Origin: CAWDLX01 sp046728155
Lineage (GTDB): Bacteria; Actinomycetota; Actinomycetes; Mycobacteriales; Micromonosporaceae
Reading direction: 5' to 3'
Assembly: GCA_046728155.1 (NCBI GenBank)
Contig: JBKPDY010000063.1
Coordinates: 1 to 38,984, forward strand
DNA length: 38,984 nt
Shown here: positions 32,835 to 38,984 of the stretch, in pieces
How positions within the stretch are numbered: position 1 is the stretch's first letter
How the letters are laid out: every line of letters begins with the position of its first letter
The notes under the pieces: model-generated
Database searches by the model: none
The model's input: only the letters and a program-made list of their open reading frames with translations
Told to the model about the DNA's origin: nothing
Made by a program: the position numbers and the translations under genes

Positions 32835-32937
32835 CCCTGCCACAGCCGTAACTACACGCATGTCATTCGGCGCGCCGGGGCGTCGAGAGGTCCCGTCGTA
32901 CGGTGAAACCCCCGCGAGCCGTACGGCCGGCGGCGGC

Positions 32938-32943
32938 TAGGCT
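32938..32943 (+). promoter_or_regulatory. -10 box of gatB
   Basis: TAGGCT 33 bases before the ATG at 32977. The leader of about 25 nt carries GAGGCGAGGA, a ribosome site. gatB thus has its own promoter, separate from gatCA. Confidence 0.5.
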
Positions 32944-32976
32944 TTTGTCCAACCGATACCGAGGCGAGGACCCCGC

Positions 32977-34473
32977 ATGAGCACCGCGACCCTGCTGACC
33001 TACGACGAGGCGATCACCCGCTATGAACCGGTGATCGGGCTGGAGACGCACGTCGAGCTGGGGACGGCGACGAAGATGTTCTGCGGCTGCCCGACCGATT
33101 TCGGGGCCGAGCCGAACACCCAGACCTGTCCGGTGTGCCTGGGGCTACCCGGCAGCCTGCCGGTGGCCAACCGGGCGGCGATCGAGGCGACCATCCGGAT
33201 CGGGCTCGCCCTCAACTGCCGGATCGCCACCTGGTCCCGGTTCGCGCGGAAGAACTACTTCTATCCGGACATGCCAAAGAACTACCAGATCAGCCAGTAC
33301 GACGAACCGTTGTGTGTGGACGGTTGGCTCGACGTCGAGGTCGACGGGGAGATCGTACGGGCGGGCATCGAGCGGGTGCATCTGGAGGAGGACACCGGCA
33401 AGACCCTGCACGTCGGCGGCGCCACCGGCCGTATCCATGGCGCCACGGAGTCCCTTGTGGACTATAACCGGGCCGGCATCCCGCTGGTCGAGATCGTGAC
33501 CAAGCCGGTGCCGGGCACCGGGGCCGCCGCGCCTGTTGTGGCGCGCACGTTCGTCACCGAGCTCCGCGACGTGATCCGATCCCTCGGCGTCTCCGACGTA
33601 CGCATGGAGCAGGGCTCCCTGCGCTGTGACGTCAACACATCGCTCAACCCGCCCAGCGGACCGTGGGGTACCCGAAGCGAGACCAAGAATGTGAACTCGC
33701 TGCGCAGCGTCGAGCGCGCTGTCCGATCGGAGATCATCCGCCAGGCGTCGGTACTCGCCGCCGGCGGCCGGGTCATCCAGGAGACGCGACACTTCCACGA
33801 GGACACCGGTGAGACGACCCCCGGTCGCAGCAAGGAGACCGCGACCGACTATCGCTACTTCCCCGAACCGGACCTGGTTCCGCTCGAGCCCGACCCGGCC
33901 TGGGTGGAGCAGCTGAGGGCGGCGGCTCTGCCCGAGCTGCCGCGGATACACCGTGACCGGCTGAAGAAGGCGTGGGGCCTGGCCGATAACGAGATGCGGG
34001 CTGCCGTCAACGCCGGCGCGGTCGAGCTGATCGAGGCCACGGTCGCGGCCGGCAGCACCCCCGATGGTGCTCGCAAATGGTGGATGGGCGAGCTGGCCCG
34101 CTACGCCAACGAGCGTGGCGTAGAACTGGCCGACGTGGGCGCGACGCCGGCGCAGGTCGCCGAACTGCACGGGCTGGTCGAGGCGGGCAAGCTCACCGAC
34201 AAGCTGGCGCGAGGCGTCCTGGAAGGCGTCGTGAACGGCGAGGGGTCGCCGATCGAGATCATGGCGGCGCGGGGAATCGGTGTGGTGTCCGACACCGGGG
34301 CGCTCACCGCCGCCGTCGACGCGGCCATCGCCGCGAATCCGGAGGTGTCCGCGAAGGTCCGGGGCGGCAACCAGGCCGCCGCCGGAGTGCTCATCGGCGC
34401 CATCATGAAGGCCACCAAGGGCCAGGCCGATGCGAGGACCGTTCGCGAGCTGATCATCTCGCGGCTGACCTGA
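32977..34473 (+). CDS. gatB: Asp-tRNA(Asn)/Glu-tRNA(Gln) amidotransferase subunit B
   Basis: The subunit that binds the aminoacyl-tRNA and transfers ammonia to the activated side-chain. It is 498 residues. N-terminal signature YEPVIGLETHVELGTATKMF; zinc-site Cys C-G-C in FCGCPTDF and C-P-V-C in TCPVCLGLPG (the four-Cys zinc site); DYNRAGIPLVEIVTKP and YRYFPEPDLVPL are conserved. The C-terminal helical tRNA-binding YqeY-like tail covers about 340-498. Separated from gatCA by the DUF4236-like gene on the other strand. Convergent with the GSDH-domain lipoprotein gene; the 85-base gap holds a repeat. Confidence 0.96.
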   Translation: MSTATLLTYDEAITRYEPVIGLETHVELGTATKMFCGCPTDFGAEPNTQTCPVCLGLPGSLPVANRAAIEATIRIGLALNCRIATWSRFARKNYFYPDMPKNYQISQYDEPLCVDGWLDVEVDGEIVRAGIERVHLEEDTGKTLHVGGATGRIHGATESLVDYNRAGIPLVEIVTKPVPGTGAAAPVVARTFVTELRDVIRSLGVSDVRMEQGSLRCDVNTSLNPPSGPWGTRSETKNVNSLRSVERAVRSEIIRQASVLAAGGRVIQETRHFHEDTGETTPGRSKETATDYRYFPEPDLVPLEPDPAWVEQLRAAALPELPRIHRDRLKKAWGLADNEMRAAVNAGAVELIEATVAAGSTPDGARKWWMGELARYANERGVELADVGATPAQVAELHGLVEAGKLTDKLARGVLEGVVNGEGSPIEIMAARGIGVVSDTGALTAAVDAAIAANPEVSAKVRGGNQAAAGVLIGAIMKATKGQADARTVRELIISRLT

Positions 34474-34478
34474 TGGCG

Positions 34479-34492
34479 GTCCGTTACCGGAC
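34479..34492. terminator. Short hairpin after gatB
   Basis: GTCCG-TTAC-CGGAC, a perfect five-bp stem with a four-base loop, six bases past the gatB stop. No T-run follows, so a terminator role is only plausible from its position between convergent genes. Confidence 0.35.
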
Positions 34493-34494
34493 AG

Positions 34495-34545
34495 TAGGGT
34501 GCCCCTGCTTGCGCCCGGAAGCCAATAGGGCGCCCCTGCTTGCAT
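34495..34545. repeat. Two direct copies of a GGYGCCCCTGCTTGC motif
   Basis: TAGGGTGCCCCTGCTTGC at 34495-34512 is repeated as TAGGGCGCCCCTGCTTGC at 34526-34543, 17 of 18 bases identical, offset 31 bases. A related copy, GGTGCCCTCGCTTGCAT, lies at 37368-37384, also between convergent genes. Confidence 0.6.
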
Positions 34546-34558
34546 GGAACGCGCCGGG

Positions 34559-35719
34559 TTAGGCCCGGCTGACGCCGCCGTCGCCGGTTGTGACGATGCG
34601 GATGATCTTGTCGTCGCCCTTGTTGGGAACGCCGCGACCGTCGCGGTTGGACGTGGTCACCCAGACCGAGCCGTCCGGCGCGACCACGGCGGCTCGCAGC
34701 CGGCCGTACCTGCCAACCAGCGCGGCCGTCGGATCGCCGATCTCCTTGCCGTCGGGCCCGAGGCGCAGCAGCCATAGTCGCTGCCCCCGCAGGCACGCCG
34801 TGATCAGGATCGATCCGGTGATCGTCATGCCGGAACAGGACGCCTGGTCAGTGTGCCACTGCTGGATGGGATCGACGTAAGTGCCGCGATGGGCCACGCC
34901 CTCGACAATCGGCCAGCCGTAGTTCTTACCCGGCTGGATCGCGTTGATCTCGTCCCAGGTGTTCTGGCCGAACTCCGTCGCGTACATCCGATGTCGTGAG
35001 TCCCAACCGAAGCCCTGTACGTTGCGGTGTCCGTAGCTCCACACGATCGAGTTCGGGAAGGGGTTTCCCGGCGCCGGCTTTCCGTCCGCCGTCATTCGTA
35101 GGATCTTGCCGGACAGACTGTGCAGGTTCTGCGCTTCGCCCCGCTGGGTGGCGTCGCCGGTCGAGGCGTAGAGATAGCCGTCCGGGCCGAAGTGCAGCTG
35201 CCCTCCATTGTGGATAGCCGACTTCGCAATGCCCGTCAGGATTGGTTTCGGTTGTTCACCGAGAACCATCTTGCCGATGCGATTGTCCGATGTGGACGTG
35301 TAGTAGACATAGACGGTCTGGTCGGTGGCGTAATGTGGCGAGACCGCTATCCCGAGCAGGCCACCCTCACCCGCCGGAGCGACATCGTCGACCGTCTGCA
35401 CCGGGGTCACACTCAGTCCGTCCGGCCCGACCGCCGGACCGACCTGCAGGATCTGCCGGGTCGAGCGCTCGGTCACCAATGCCGCGCCATCCGGTAGGAA
35501 CGCGATGGCCCACGGCGTGTCCAGGTTCTCCGCCAGCACCGAACCGACCACACTCGGAGGCGAGTCGTCGCCGTTGGCTCGGCCGGTCGGTCGGGGCAGG
35601 TTCGGTGGGGAGCCGCCGGCATTCTGGTCCGGTGGGCCGAAGCTGCAGCCAGCGGCCAGTCCAGCGAGCAGCAACGCCGCGATCGCGCTGGCGACCCGAG
35701 GACGGGGACCGACATCCAC
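34559..35719 (-). CDS. Lipoprotein with a PQQ-dependent sugar dehydrogenase-like (GSDH) beta-propeller, LppZ-like
   Basis: A 386-residue exported lipoprotein. The signal peptide is ALLLAGLAAGC, with the lipobox Cys at residue 25, followed by a Pro/Gly/Asn-rich linker (about 26-58). The rest is a GSDH/sorbosone dehydrogenase-type six-bladed beta-propeller: LDTPWAIAFLPDGAALVTER, GEGGLLGIAVSPHY, VYYTSTSDNRIGKM, HNGGQLHFGPDGYLYASTGD, SYGHRNVQGFGWD and EFGQNTWDEIN. All are standard blade motifs, though PQQ binding is not proven. Mtb lppZ (Rv3006) is the same kind and lies close to gatB there. The start is GTG; TACGCT (35727-35732, minus strand) is seven bases upstream, so probably leaderless. It converges on gatB. 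Confidence 0.85.
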   Translation of the reverse strand: MDVGPRPRVASAIAALLLAGLAAGCSFGPPDQNAGGSPPNLPRPTGRANGDDSPPSVVGSVLAENLDTPWAIAFLPDGAALVTERSTRQILQVGPAVGPDGLSVTPVQTVDDVAPAGEGGLLGIAVSPHYATDQTVYVYYTSTSDNRIGKMVLGEQPKPILTGIAKSAIHNGGQLHFGPDGYLYASTGDATQRGEAQNLHSLSGKILRMTADGKPAPGNPFPNSIVWSYGHRNVQGFGWDSRHRMYATEFGQNTWDEINAIQPGKNYGWPIVEGVAHRGTYVDPIQQWHTDQASCSGMTITGSILITACLRGQRLWLLRLGPDGKEIGDPTAALVGRYGRLRAAVVAPDGSVWVTTSNRDGRGVPNKGDDKIIRIVTTGDGGVSRA

Positions 35720-35726
35720 GCGGACG

Positions 35727-35732
35727 AGCGTA
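35727..35732 (-). promoter_or_regulatory. -10 box of the GSDH-lipoprotein gene (leaderless start)
   Basis: TACGCT on the minus strand, then seven bases and the GTG start. No ribosome site is visible. Confidence 0.5.
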
Positions 35733-35761
35733 ACCCGACTCGAACCCCGTGACCTGCCGGA

Positions 35762-36241
35762 CTAGATCGACTGATTCCCATGCCTGTCGGCTTCAGGTGT
35801 CGCGGCACTCACCTCCGCGCCGGCCGCCTCGACCAGTGTGGGAAGGTCACTCTTCGTAACCGCCGTCAGGGAGACCCGACCACCGGAGGCGAGGACGGCG
35901 ACGACGGACCGGTCGGTGTCGGCTTCCAGGCCGACGATTGCTGACCACGGCAGCCGGCGTCGCCCGACCGCCGCTCGTACGGTGAGACCCTCGGCGTCCA
36001 CATCGGTGCCGGCCCGCCAGCTCCAGAGCGCGACCGCGAACGGGATCGCCATCAGAACCAGCAGGTACGGCTGCCAACTGGCGACCGAAATGCATGTGAT
36101 CACGCCGATCACACCGGCCACCGTGATCGCCGAGCTGTGCCGGAAGCGCCGTACGGGCGGCGGACGTTTCACGCCTTGATGGTCGCATCGTCGCCCCGCC
36201 ACGCCCGCGCGCCCCTTCGAATTGGGGGCGCCGGTGGTCAT
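35762..36241 (-). CDS. Membrane-anchored PH-domain protein (Cfp6-like)
   Basis: A 159-residue protein. After a basic segment there are two hydrophobic helices (about residues 38-54 and 57-72), then a soluble domain opening TDVDAEGLTVRAAVGRRRLPWSAIVGLE and continuing SVVAVLASGGRVSLTAV, which resembles bacterial PH domains such as low-molecular-weight antigen 6 (Mtb Rv3004, cfp6). Mtb has cfp6 near lppZ too, which supports the assignment. Function unknown. Start uncertain: the ATG at 36241 is taken; a GTG at 36172 would omit 23 Arg/Gly-rich residues. It is divergent from the pseudokinase gene and follows the GSDH-lipoprotein direction, 42 bases upstream of it. Confidence 0.72.
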   Translation of the reverse strand: MTTGAPNSKGRAGVAGRRCDHQGVKRPPPVRRFRHSSAITVAGVIGVITCISVASWQPYLLVLMAIPFAVALWSWRAGTDVDAEGLTVRAAVGRRRLPWSAIVGLEADTDRSVVAVLASGGRVSLTAVTKSDLPTLVEAAGAEVSAATPEADRHGNQSI

Positions 36242-36283
36242 ACTGGCAGCCGGAGGGAGGGACGATGGCCGCTGCGCGTCTAC

Positions 36284-36316
36284 CCGACATTCTGTCGGTC
36301 AAGGCTGTCGTAGTCT
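36284..36316 (+). promoter_or_regulatory. Inverted repeat and -10 box in the PH-domain / pseudokinase divergent gap
   Basis: CCGACA-TTC-TGTCGG (36284-36298) is a perfect six-bp inverted repeat about where the -35 box would lie for TAGTCT at 36311-36316, a -10 candidate for the pseudokinase gene. It could be an operator or a site that affects both genes. The rest of the 233-base gap (36242-36474) shows nothing else I recognise, apart from the ribosome site GAGGGGGAGGGAGC before 36475. Confidence 0.4.
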
Positions 36317-36474
36317 GACGCGGCGCACACGAGACGGATCGCGCCGGGGGCACGGTGACGGTAACGCGACTGGTACCAGGGGAGTTGCGCGCTGGGGCGC
36401 GGGGCCGGTCGGCGCTTGAGCTTCCTGTGCGATGCGTTGCCAGCGGCCGGACATCGGCTTGAGGGGGAGGGAGC

Positions 36475-37356
36475 ATGGTGGACGTTGACCCGCCGGGTTA
36501 CATCCGCGTGCGCCGTCTCAACCAACGCTCTCCGGGAGATCGCCGCTTGAGCGAGCGCCGCCCTCCCGGCGCCGACGAGCCCGCGATCGGTCAGCCCGGT
36601 ACGAACGCCTTCGAGGGCGATCAGATCCACAGCGCGCTGCGCATCGCCGACGCGACCGAGTTCGCGGTCAGGGTCTATGCGCATCAGATTCGTAGCGACC
36701 GCGACCGGGCCCGGTTCGAGCAAGAGGCGATGGCGCTCAAGGCGCTCATCGGCGACCGGCACGTGGTCGCCGTCGAGGAGATCAACGTGACGCCGGAGGG
36801 GTACCCGTACGTCGTCATGGAGCACTGCACGTCCGGATCGCTGCAGGACCACCTCGTCAAGGTCGGGCGTTTCACCCCGACCGAGGTCCGCCGCATCGGT
36901 GCGAAACTCGCCGGTGCGCTTGGCGCGGCACACCGGCGCGAGATCGTCCATCGTGCCGTGAAGCCGGCGAACGTCCTCATCAACGGCGCTGGTGAGCCGG
37001 TGCTGACCGACTTCGGGTTCGCCTCGCTGAGCACCGTCGGTCGCGACTACGCCCCGCCGACAAGATCCGTGACGCCTCCGTTCGCCGCTCCGGAGGCCTA
37101 CCTGCCCGAACTGATGACCCCGGCGGCCGACATCTACTCGCTCGGGGCGACGATGTACGCGCTGCTCGCCGGGTGGCCGCCGCGTTCGGTCGACCCGCTC
37201 GCGGTGGCCGTTGACGGCGACACGCTCGTCGACCTGCCCCGCGTGCCGTGGGCCATGATGGCTGTGATCCGGGTGGCCATGGCGCACGACCCGGCCAACC
37301 GGTTTGTCCATGCGTTCCAGCTCCAGGACGCCCTGCTCGACACCGACCCCGGCTGA
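36475..37356 (+). CDS. Ser/Thr protein kinase-fold protein, probable pseudokinase
   Basis: A 293-residue soluble protein with a Hanks-type kinase fold (about residues 40-288) and no membrane helix or sensor domain. The glycine-rich loop is unrecognisable (NAFEGDQIHSALRIAD). The VAIK Lys is replaced by R66 in FAVRVY. The alphaC Glu is probably E82 or E84 (FEQEAMAL). The HRD motif reads H159-R160-A161 (VHRAVKPANVL): the catalytic Asp is Ala, with K163 and N166 still present. DFG is intact at 179-181 and APE is at 205-207. Two of three key catalytic residues are therefore missing, so phosphotransfer is unlikely and a scaffold or nucleotide-sensing role is more likely. The neighbouring genes do not reveal its partner. 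The ATG has GGGAGGGAGC directly upstream. Confidence 0.85.
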   Translation: MVDVDPPGYIRVRRLNQRSPGDRRLSERRPPGADEPAIGQPGTNAFEGDQIHSALRIADATEFAVRVYAHQIRSDRDRARFEQEAMALKALIGDRHVVAVEEINVTPEGYPYVVMEHCTSGSLQDHLVKVGRFTPTEVRRIGAKLAGALGAAHRREIVHRAVKPANVLINGAGEPVLTDFGFASLSTVGRDYAPPTRSVTPPFAAPEAYLPELMTPAADIYSLGATMYALLAGWPPRSVDPLAVAVDGDTLVDLPRVPWAMMAVIRVAMAHDPANRFVHAFQLQDALLDTDPG

Positions 37357-37367
37357 CGCGTCAACAT

Positions 37368-37384
37368 GGTGCCCTCGCTTGCAT
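37368..37384. repeat. Third copy of the GGYGCCC..GCTTGC motif
   Basis: GGTGCCCTCGCTTGCAT in the 36-base gap between the convergent pseudokinase and glyA genes. It matches the 34495-34545 copies except at the CT/TC pair. Confidence 0.5.
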
Positions 37385-37392
37385 AACGGTAC

Positions 37393-38664
37393 TCAGGTGG
37401 TCGGGGCCCAGCCGGGCATCGGGAAGCCGGAGAGCAGATCGGCGACCTCGCCGGCGATACGGTCGAGTTCGGCCTCGTCGTCCTTGGTCGCGGCGGCAAG
37501 GGCCTGGTCCATCCACGCGGCGACCGCAGGCATGTGCTCCTCGGCCAGGCCACGGGTGGTGAGCGCCGGGGTGCCGAGCCGGATCCCCGATGGCGACCAG
37601 GGCTTGCGCGGGTCGTACGGAACGGTGTTGAAGTTGAGTTCGATCCCGGCCCGGTCCAGGGCCTTCGCCGCCGGCTTGCCCTCGATGCCCTTGTTCGTCA
37701 GGTCGACGAGGATGAGGTGGTTGTCGGTCCCGCCGGAGACGAGGTCGAAACCGTGCGCGGTCAGGGCGCCGGCGAGTGCCGCCGCGTTGGCGACGATCTG
37801 GCGGGCGTACGTGCTGAAGTCGGGCTGGGCGGCCTCGTGCAGCGCGACCGCGATGCCGGCCGTGGTGTGATTGTGCGGCCCACCCTGCAGACCGGGGAAG
37901 ACAGCCTTGTCGATCGCGGTCGCGTGCTCGGCCGTCGTCATGAGCATCGCCCCGCGGGGACCGCGCAGCGTCTTGTGCGTCGTCGTACTGATCACATCCG
38001 CGTGTCCGACGGGTGACGGATGCGCGCCGCCCACCACTAGCCCGGCGATGTGCGCGATGTCGGCGAGCAGCACGGCCCCGACCTCGTGGGCGATGGCCGC
38101 GAAGGCCGGGAAGTCGATCGTGCGGGGGATTGCGGTGCCGCCACAGATGATCATTTTTGGGCGCTCGGCGAGGGCCAGGTCACGAACGTGGTCCATATCG
38201 ATGCGACCCGTCTCGCGACCCACCAAGTAGTGCACCGGCCGGAACCACTTTCCGGTGGCCGAGACCGGCGAGCCGTGGGTCAGGTGGCCCCCGTGCGCCA
38301 GCTCCAGCGAAAGGAACGTGTCACCCGGGTTCATGAAGGCCAGGTATACCGCCAGGTTCGCCGGCGAGCCCGAGTACGGCTGGACGTTGGCGTGGTCCAC
38401 GCCGAAGAGTGCCCGCGCCCGCTCGATCGTGAGGGTTTCGACGGGATCGATGAACTGCTGGCCCTCGTAGTAGCGCTTGCCGGCGTACCCCTCGGAGTAC
38501 TTGTTGTTCAACACCGTGCCGCAGGCCTCGAGCACGGCGGCGGAGACGTAGTTCTCCGATGGGATCATCCGGAGCTTGTCGTGCTGGCGCTGGGCCTCGG
38601 CCTGGATGAGCTGGGCGATCTGCGGGTCGGTTGCGGTCAGGTCCGGCAGTGGCGGTACGTGCAT
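37393..38664 (-). CDS. glyA: Serine hydroxymethyltransferase
   Basis: Interconverts serine and glycine with tetrahydrofolate, giving the main one-carbon units of the cell. It is 423 residues, the usual length. PLP Lys is K231 in STTTHKTLRGPRGAM. RMIPSENYVSAAVLEACG, NKYSEGYAGKRYYEGQQFID and LLADIAHIAGLVVGGAHPSP are hallmarks. The start is the ATG at 38664, with GAGGAG about seven bases upstream; the frame extends upstream but with no sensible start. TAGACT (38699-38704 on the minus strand) is a -10 box. No glycine riboswitch or other structured leader fits the short leader. ilvD lies upstream, in the same direction. Confidence 0.95.
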   Translation of the reverse strand: MHVPPLPDLTATDPQIAQLIQAEAQRQHDKLRMIPSENYVSAAVLEACGTVLNNKYSEGYAGKRYYEGQQFIDPVETLTIERARALFGVDHANVQPYSGSPANLAVYLAFMNPGDTFLSLELAHGGHLTHGSPVSATGKWFRPVHYLVGRETGRIDMDHVRDLALAERPKMIICGGTAIPRTIDFPAFAAIAHEVGAVLLADIAHIAGLVVGGAHPSPVGHADVISTTTHKTLRGPRGAMLMTTAEHATAIDKAVFPGLQGGPHNHTTAGIAVALHEAAQPDFSTYARQIVANAAALAGALTAHGFDLVSGGTDNHLILVDLTNKGIEGKPAAKALDRAGIELNFNTVPYDPRKPWSPSGIRLGTPALTTRGLAEEHMPAVAAWMDQALAAATKDDEAELDRIAGEVADLLSGFPMPGWAPTT

Positions 38665-38698
38665 GGACAGCTCCTCAGCGCCAGTCGCGTTCCGATGC

Positions 38699-38704
38699 AG
38701 TCTA
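38699..38704 (-). promoter_or_regulatory. -10 box of glyA
   Basis: TAGACT on the minus strand, 34 bases before the ATG at 38664. The leader holds GAGGAG. In the same 109-base gap a GAGCGCAGCGAGCG-type repeat (38727-38746) resembles the one near 8246. Confidence 0.45.
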
Positions 38705-38773
38705 GTCGGCGTCCTCGCGCGGTCGTGAGCGCAGCGAGCGACTGCGTGGGGTGACTGGTAGCCGGCCGGCGCG

Positions 38774-38984
38774 TCACTCCGGTACCCGGCGGTACGCGCC
38801 GTCGGATGCGGAGGTGGCCATGGACGCGTACGCACGCAGAGCAGCCGAGACGCCCCGATCGCGGTTGGCCGGGGTGTACGGGTGGTCGCGTTTCTCCTGG
38901 GCGATCCGGCGCGTCTCCAGTGCGTCAGCGGCAACATCGAGGGTGATGGTCCGGGCGGGGACGTCGATGGCGATCGGGTCGCCC
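38774..38984 (-). CDS. ilvD: Dihydroxy-acid dehydratase, C-terminal part (5' end outside window)
   Basis: The last 69 residues of IlvD, the iron-sulfur enzyme of branched-chain amino-acid synthesis. The fragment begins in GDPIAIDVPARTITLDVAAD, the characteristic C-terminal segment of DHAD (a motif of the form G-D-x-I-x-I/F-D-x-x-x-R), and ends ALRAYASMATSASDGAYRRV followed by PE. The stop TGA is at 38774-38776. The Fe-S cysteines and the bulk of the enzyme lie beyond the window. The gene is upstream of glyA on the same strand with its end 109 bases before the glyA start codon. Confidence 0.85.
   Translation of the reverse strand, partial: GDPIAIDVPARTITLDVAADALETRRIAQEKRDHPYTPANRDRGVSAALRAYASMATSASDGAYRRVPE

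Noticed and set aside
34479..34492. GTCCGTTACCGGAC as a third copy of the palindromic element
   Set aside because: It shares the GTCCG/CGGAC arms with copy A but lacks the ATAG centre and all flanking similarity.
38665..38773. Glycine riboswitch before glyA
   Set aside because: The leader after the TAGACT box is only about 25 bases and cannot hold one.
1..38984. tRNA, rRNA, CRISPR, insertion sequence or prophage genes
   Set aside because: None seen: no T-arm-like stretch with a matching acceptor stem, no regularly spaced repeats, no transposase or integrase motif.

Overview
The window is high-GC DNA (GC-rich third codon positions, many GTG starts, TANNNT -10 boxes close to start codons) from an actinobacterium. 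Family content and gene order suggest Micromonosporaceae, but that placement is inference. It looks like chromosomal core sequence: 32 complete genes, two genes cut by the window edges, no tRNA or rRNA, no transposase or phage genes, and no CRISPR array.

Left part (1-9.5 kb): the 3' end of a secreted BNR/Asp-box-type protein; a class IV aminotransferase directly downstream of the very large NAD-dependent glutamate dehydrogenase on the minus strand; a penicillin-binding lipoprotein; a cytosolic ABC ATPase; and a YccF-type membrane protein. Next (9.5-17.9 kb): a DUF6232-like membrane protein, an enoyl-CoA hydratase, an IlvG-like thiamine diphosphate enzyme, a DrrA/DrrB-type ABC exporter, a VOC/glyoxalase-like protein, a large secreted beta-helix protein with a C-terminal membrane bundle, and a PLDc_N-type small membrane protein.

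Middle (17.9-34.5 kb): a GNAT acetyltransferase and a DUF202 protein, then a conserved housekeeping run: etfB-etfA, a GNAT/nucleotidyltransferase fusion, cysteine desulfurase, mnmA, a MetE-C-like protein, ligA, a membrane GGDEF-EAL protein, gatC-gatA and gatB. From memory this follows the order fixA-fixB-Rv3027c-iscS-trmU-Rv3015c-ligA-gatC-gatA-gatB of Mycobacterium tuberculosis, and continues into a GSDH-domain lipoprotein (lppZ-like) and a PH-domain protein (cfp6-like). Cysteine desulfurase and MnmA form one pathway (sulfur transfer for 2-thiouridine in tRNA). GatCAB makes Gln-tRNA and Asn-tRNA by amidation. EtfAB carries electrons from acyl-CoA dehydrogenases, which fits the enoyl-CoA hydratase elsewhere in the window. 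A 59-residue DUF4236 gene, too short for most gene finders, lies on the minus strand between gatA and gatB.

Right end (34.5-39 kb): the lipoprotein, the PH-domain protein, a probable Ser/Thr pseudokinase that lacks the catalytic Asp and the VAIK Lys, glyA, and the 3' end of ilvD.

The points most worth a second look are the pseudokinase; the GNAT-nucleotidyltransferase fusion; two copies of a dispersed element built on a palindrome (GTCCGCTATAGCGGAC in one copy); a short repeat found in two convergent intergenic gaps; a membrane-anchored PemK/MazF-like protein; the secreted beta-helix protein; and a run of genes with -10 boxes 6-8 nt before the start codon, one of which contains the stop codon of the gene before it. 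I did not find a clear novel multi-gene system.
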